The notes beneath the pieces are model-generated. The model saw nothing but the letters and a program-made list of their open reading frames with translations. It was not told the DNA's origin and searched no databases. 64,000 nt of DNA, taken from Haloferax sp. Atlit-12N (GTDB lineage: Archaea > Halobacteriota > Halobacteria > Halobacteriales > Haloferacaceae). Of this stretch, positions 60,367-64,000 are shown piece after piece; within the stretch, counting starts at the first letter, position 1; each line of letters begins with the position of its first letter. The translations under genes and the position numbers were made by a program. The stretch is taken from assembly GCF_003383095.1 (NCBI RefSeq), contig NZ_PSYW01000003.1:186001-250000 (forward strand), written 5' to 3'.

Positions 60367-61131
60367 TCACTCCACGACAGTCGCCGAATTATCTCGCGGG
60401 CGGTAGCCGATGGCGCGCATCGTCTCCGTGAGCGAGAGATACCGGTCGTCGTTCGCGGAGACGAGGTTGACCGCGAGCGGCGAGTCGGGAAGCGGCGACT
60501 CGACGGCCCGACGCATCCCCTGTGCGCAGTCGTCGGGACTAAGCCACATCGCACGGACGTAGCGCGCGACCGCTTCTTCCTCGTCCATCTTCTCGCGGAG
60601 TTCCTCGGCTGTCAGGAGCCACCCGATACGGAGGTTGAGAACTTCCAGTCCGTGTCGGTCCGCGTAGTAGTTGCCCAGCGCCTCGCCGAACACCTTGCTC
60701 ACCCCGTAGTACGAGTCGGGACGCGCCGGATCCGACACGCCGACCGCCTCGGTGTCGGCGGCCAGCGTCTCCGGACGGGCCGGGTCGGCGATATTGTACA
60801 TCTGGTGGACGTGGTTCGTGCTGGCGAAGACGAGTCGGTCGACATCGGCCGCCAGCGCCGCCTCGTAGACGTTGTACGTGCCACCGATGTTGACCTCGTA
60901 GACGCTGTCCCACGCCGCGTCGGGGTTCGGGTTGGCCGCGAGGTGAACGACGATATCGTGGCCCTCGAACGCCTCCGTCAGCGCGTCCTCGTCGCGCACG
61001 TCGAGAATGACGCTATCGAGTCCCTCGCGTTCTCGGTGCGTGATGGGCGTCACGTCGTGGTCCGAGTCCAGCGTCTCGACCGTGACTCTCCCGACGTTGC
61101 CAGCCGCTCCAGTGACCGCAATACGTGCCAT
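60367..61131 (-). CDS. xacB: extended-SDR sugar 1-dehydrogenase, probable L-arabinose dehydrogenase
   Basis: A protein of 254 residues with the NAD(P) site VTGAAGNVGRVTVETL (about 5-20), HLAANPNPDAAWDSVYEVNIGGTYNV, the catalytic SYYGVSKVFGEAL (YxxxK) and IGWLLTAEE. This epimerase-like SDR matches the H. volcanii L-arabinose dehydrogenase/azf (glucose-6-phosphate dehydrogenase) type. The start lies near a TATA-like TTTAATAG about 25 bp upstream. It is divergent from the next SDR gene. It could oxidise other aldoses. Confidence 0.8.
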   Translation of the reverse strand: MARIAVTGAAGNVGRVTVETLDSDHDVTPITHREREGLDSVILDVRDEDALTEAFEGHDIVVHLAANPNPDAAWDSVYEVNIGGTYNVYEAALAADVDRLVFASTNHVHQMYNIADPARPETLAADTEAVGVSDPARPDSYYGVSKVFGEALGNYYADRHGLEVLNLRIGWLLTAEELREKMDEEEAVARYVRAMWLSPDDCAQGMRRAVESPLPDSPLAVNLVSANDDRYLSLTETMRAIGYRPRDNSATVVE

Positions 61132-61231
61132 ACCATGACAATCGACGGAAGTCTATTAAACGTGTTCCAAGCGTCCGTCGCCGGATTGCCACGGGGAAAA
61201 CACGTATGCGACAGGGTCACAATCACGGTGT

Positions 61232-61993
61232 ATGGTCGACCGACCAACCGTTTTGAAAGACCCGCTCGACGGGCGGACGGCGCTCGTCACGGGAGCGAGT
61301 TCGGGAATCGGCGCGGCGACCGCGCGCGTGCTCGCCGAAGACGGCGCGGACGTGTGTCTCGCCGCCCGCAGAGTCGAGCGACTGGAATCGCTCGCGGACG
61401 AGATTCGCGCGGCGACGGGCGCCGCCGTGAGCGTCGTGCCGACCGACGTGACCGACTCCGACGCGGTCCGGGCGCTCGTCGACGCGACCGTCGAGCTGTT
61501 CGGCTCGCTCGACATCGTCGTCTGCAACGCCGGCCTCGGCGTCGACAAACCGGTCGCGGAACTCACCGACGAGGAGTACCGGCTGATGACGGGCGTCAAC
61601 GTCGACGGGATGTTCTACACGGCGAGAGAGGCGATTCCGCATCTCGTGGAGTCGGAGGGCAATATCGTCTTCCTCGGGAGCATGTCCGGGAACCACCCGC
61701 GGCCCCACAATCCGGTGTACGCCGCGACGAAGTGGTGGGTCCGCGGGTTCGCGTCGAGCCTACAGGGGTCCATCGGCGAGGAGAACGTCGGCGTGACCTG
61801 CGTCAACCCGACCGAGGTCCGGACCGAGTTCGGCTCCGAGAGCGGCGAGACGCAATCGGAGTCGTTCGACGAGGGTGAGGTGACGGAGGCGATAGAGGTC
61901 GCCGACGCCATCGCCTACGCGGTCCGCCAGCGGTCGCCGAACACGGTGCTCTCGCTCGACCTCTACCGGCGAGACAAGATATCGCACTTCTGA
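61232..61993 (+). CDS. short-chain dehydrogenase/reductase
   Basis: A classical SDR of 253 residues. The NAD(P) site is VTGASSGIGAATARVLAEDG (about 16-35), NAG motif VVCNAGLG, catalytic Ser in FLGSMSGN and YxxxK in VYAATKWWVRGFA. It lies between the two sugar dehydrogenases of the pentose cluster and is not assigned to a step of the standard pathway. It may process a related sugar or polyol. ATG 61232 is weakly supported by an upstream AT stretch. Confidence 0.87.
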   Translation: MVDRPTVLKDPLDGRTALVTGASSGIGAATARVLAEDGADVCLAARRVERLESLADEIRAATGAAVSVVPTDVTDSDAVRALVDATVELFGSLDIVVCNAGLGVDKPVAELTDEEYRLMTGVNVDGMFYTAREAIPHLVESEGNIVFLGSMSGNHPRPHNPVYAATKWWVRGFASSLQGSIGEENVGVTCVNPTEVRTEFGSESGETQSESFDEGEVTEAIEVADAIAYAVRQRSPNTVLSLDLYRRDKISHF

Positions 61994-62037
61994 AGGCGAC
62001 GCCGGAAGTGGCGGCGACCCCCACGACCTCGGGGGAA

Positions 62038-62047
62038 GCGTATTTTG
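62038..62047 (+). promoter_or_regulatory. TATA region of the lactonase gene
   Basis: GCGTATTTTG lies 24-33 bp before ATG 62071, the distance of a leaderless promoter. It supports this start over the GTG at 62008. Confidence 0.45.
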
Positions 62048-62070
62048 CGGTCGGTTGCGAACGAACGGCC

Positions 62071-62931
62071 ATGACCGTCACACGAGTGGTCGACACGTCG
62101 TGCCGACTCGGCGAGGGACCGGTCTGGCACCCCGACGAAAAGCTGCTGTACTGGGTAGACATCGAAAGCGGACGCCTCCACCGCTACGACCCCGAGACGG
62201 GAGCACACGACTGTCCCGTCGAAACATCGGTCATCGCCGGCGTGACGATACAGGACGACGGGTCGCTGCTGGCGTTCATGGACCGCGGCCGCGTCGGGCG
62301 CGTCGTCGACGGCGAACTCACAGGAGTGACCGAAATCGTCGACTCACCGACTCGGTTCAACGACGTTATCGCCGACCCCGCGGGGCGGGTGTTCTGCGGG
62401 ACGATGCCCTCGGAGTCCGCGGGCGGACGGCTGTTCCGTCTCGACACCGACGGGACGGTGACGACGGTCGAGACCGGCGTCGGAATCCCGAACGGGATGG
62501 GCTTCACCCGCGACCGCGAACGGTTCTACTTCACGGAGACGGAGGCACACACCATCTATCGGTACGCCTACGACGAGGAGTCGGGAGCCGTCTCGGACCG
62601 CGAGCGGTTCGTCGAATCGCCGGCGACGCCCGGATTGCCGGACGGCATGACGGTCGATTCGGCGGGCAACATCTGGTCGGCCCGCTGGGAAGGCGGCTGT
62701 GTGGTCAAGTACGATGCCGACGGAACCGAACTCGACCGGTTCGACGTGCCGACGGAGAAGGTGACGAGCGTCGCGTTCGGCGGATCCGACCTCGATTCGC
62801 TCTACGTGACGACCGCCGGCGGCGACCCGGACGGCGGAGCAGGCGACGACGAGGACGCGGGCGCGCTGTTCTGCCTCGACGTGGAAGCGACCGGGCGGCC
62901 CGAGTTTCGCTCCGACATTCGGTTGGGCTGA
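62071..62931 (+). CDS. xacC: SMP-30/gluconolactonase family pentonolactonase
   Basis: A protein of 286 residues that hydrolyses xylono- or arabinono-lactone. The six-bladed SMP-30 fold shows metal-ligand regions CRLGEGPVWHPDEKLLYWVD, TRFNDVIADPAGRVFCGTM, GIPNGMGFTRDRERFYFTET and LPDGMTVDSAGNIWSARWEGG. The last, PDGMTVD, carries the catalytic Asp. An upstream GTG at 62008 would add 21 residues but covers the TATA region. It ends 27 bp before the stop end of the convergent xacA gene. Confidence 0.88.
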   Translation: MTVTRVVDTSCRLGEGPVWHPDEKLLYWVDIESGRLHRYDPETGAHDCPVETSVIAGVTIQDDGSLLAFMDRGRVGRVVDGELTGVTEIVDSPTRFNDVIADPAGRVFCGTMPSESAGGRLFRLDTDGTVTTVETGVGIPNGMGFTRDRERFYFTETEAHTIYRYAYDEESGAVSDRERFVESPATPGLPDGMTVDSAGNIWSARWEGGCVVKYDADGTELDRFDVPTEKVTSVAFGGSDLDSLYVTTAGGDPDGGAGDDEDAGALFCLDVEATGRPEFRSDIRLG

Positions 62932-62958
62932 GTCGAAACGGACAGCGGCCGCGGGCCG

Positions 62959-63936
62959 TCAGTCCAACTCGACCGTGCGCCCGCTGTCGGCGCTCTCGTA
63001 AATCGCGTCGATGGTTCGCATGAGGTCGACGGACTCCTCGCGGTCGATTCGCGGCGTCTCGCCGGTCTCGACGGCGTGGGCGAACGCCTCGACTTCGCTG
63101 CGGTAGTTGTCTATCGGGTCGAACGTCTCCGTAACGACCCGGCCGTCCGTGGCGTAGGTGAGTTCGGCGGACGCCGTCGGTTCGATGTTGAACGCAGTCT
63201 TCGCCTCCAGCCAGCCGTCGGTGGTCTGGACGCGGTAGTACTGCGTCTCGGGCGTGTCGAACGACGATTCGACGCTGGCGGTCGCGCCGGAGTCGTACTC
63301 CAAGACGCCCGACATCCGGGTGTCGACGCCGCAGTCACGGGTGTCGGTCGTGCTCGCGTACACTCGGTCGGGCGTCCCGAGGAAGAGCCGCGCCGCGCTG
63401 ATGGCGTAACAGCCGACGTCCATGACGCTCCCGCCGGCGAGTTCGGGTTCGATGCGGATGTTCTCCGCCCCGTCGGGCAGGCGGAACGAGAAGTTCGAGG
63501 TGACCGAGACGACCTCGCCGAGCTCTGACGCGACGAGTTCTGCGGCCCGCTCGGTTCGCGGGTGGAAGCGGTACATGAACCCCTCCATCAGCGTGACGCC
63601 CGCGTCCTCGCAGTAGTCGAAGACGGCGGCCGTCTCGTCGGCGCTGGCGGTCAGCGGCTTCTCGCAGAGCACGTGCAGGCCGTGGTCGGCGGCCGCCCGG
63701 ACCCAGTCGGCGTGGAGGCTGTTGGGAAGCGGGATGTAGACCGCGTCGAGAGAGTCGTCGGCCAACAGCGCCTCGTAACTGCCGTACGCGGTGGGAATGT
63801 CGACCTCGTCGGCGACTGCGCTCGCCCGTTCCTCGTCGCGGGACGCGATGGCCGCCGCCGTGTGGTCGCTCGCCTGAATCGCCGGAATCACCGATTCGAT
63901 GCCGATACCTGCGGTGCCGAGGATACCAAACTGCAT
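62959..63936 (-). CDS. xacA: Gfo/Idh/MocA family D-xylose (pentose) 1-dehydrogenase
   Basis: A protein of 325 residues. The dinucleotide site is FGILGTAGIGIESVIPAI (about 3-20), followed by the EKP motif LHVLCEKPLTAS (Lys binds substrate), MEGFMYRFHPRTERAAELV, and GGSVMDVGCYAISAARLFLG in the C-terminal domain. This matches the haloarchaeal xylose dehydrogenase. The start is ATG 63936, with a TATA-like TTTTATTATC about 25-34 bp upstream. It is convergent with xacC. It starts the oxidative pathway and hands the lactone to xacC. Confidence 0.88.
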   Translation of the reverse strand: MQFGILGTAGIGIESVIPAIQASDHTAAAIASRDEERASAVADEVDIPTAYGSYEALLADDSLDAVYIPLPNSLHADWVRAAADHGLHVLCEKPLTASADETAAVFDYCEDAGVTLMEGFMYRFHPRTERAAELVASELGEVVSVTSNFSFRLPDGAENIRIEPELAGGSVMDVGCYAISAARLFLGTPDRVYASTTDTRDCGVDTRMSGVLEYDSGATASVESSFDTPETQYYRVQTTDGWLEAKTAFNIEPTASAELTYATDGRVVTETFDPIDNYRSEVEAFAHAVETGETPRIDREESVDLMRTIDAIYESADSGRTVELD

Positions 63937-64000
63937 GCGGAGAGGTGCGGCGACCCCGATAATAAAACTCCGGGCGAAAACGCGTCGAATCGGGGCTTAC
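63937..64000. promoter_or_regulatory. xacA promoter region at window end
   Basis: The minus strand carries TTTTATTATC near 63960-63970, a TATA element at leaderless distance from xacA. The window ends 64 bp upstream of the start codon, so any further operator is out of view. Confidence 0.4.

Overview
This 64 kb window is high-GC haloarchaeal DNA, most like Haloferax. The proteins are very acidic, secreted binding proteins carry twin-arginine lipoprotein signals (RR...LAGC), regulators are Lrp/AsnC and IclR types, many start codons sit about 25 bp downstream of a TATA-like element (leaderless mRNAs), and the cobalamin, siderophore and pentose loci have the composition and order I recall from the Haloferax volcanii megaplasmid pHV3. 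The assignment rests on recall, not on a search. No tRNA, rRNA, CRISPR array, complete insertion sequence or replication origin was recognised.

Region 1 (1-12.1 kb): the end of an unidentified gene, then a tightly overlapping nine-gene operon. It holds a complete dipeptide-type ABC importer, one HyuA-type hydantoinase/oxoprolinase and three paralogous DUF917 proteins, followed by an Lrp-type regulator. It looks like an uptake and ring-opening pathway for an unidentified cyclic amide or modified amino acid.

Region 2 (12-17.3 kb): a GABA-type class III aminotransferase, a semialdehyde dehydrogenase, an APC permease and a second Lrp-type regulator. Copies of a GAACACAGT-like element lie in all of their upstream regions, suggesting a small amine or amino-acid catabolic regulon.

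Region 3 (17.3-35.2 kb): cobalamin (corrin ring) biosynthesis and cobalt handling. cbtB-cbtA-[2Fe-2S] protein run leftward. cbiT-L-F-G-H1-H2, a [3Fe-4S]-type ferredoxin, a degenerate LAGLIDADG-fold protein, cbiX with a fused [2Fe-2S] domain, a DUF3209 protein and a beta-propeller run rightward. A fused AAA+/vWA chelatase subunit is divergent from cobN-cbiC-cbiE. cbiD, cbiJ/cobK and cbiA are not in the window.

Region 4 (35.2-49.6 kb): an iron-regulated siderophore locus. It has an orphan siderophore-binding lipoprotein, three NIS synthetases, diaminobutyrate aminotransferase and decarboxylase (a route to 1,3-diaminopropane), a GNAT acyltransferase, an N-hydroxylase, a polysaccharide-deacetylase-fold protein and a MATE exporter. 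The enzyme set resembles the rhizobactin/schizokinen type. Palindromic TTAGGC-N2-GCCTAA boxes precede each of its three transcription units.

Region 5 (50.2-63.9 kb): oxidative pentose (xylose/arabinose) degradation and uptake. It holds the IclR regulator XacR, alpha-ketoglutarate semialdehyde dehydrogenase, pentonate dehydratase, the XacGHIJK ABC importer, a sugar dehydrogenase of the extended SDR family, a second SDR, a lactonase and a Gfo/Idh/MocA sugar dehydrogenase. The 2-keto-3-deoxypentonate dehydratase (XacE) expected in this pathway is not inside the window.
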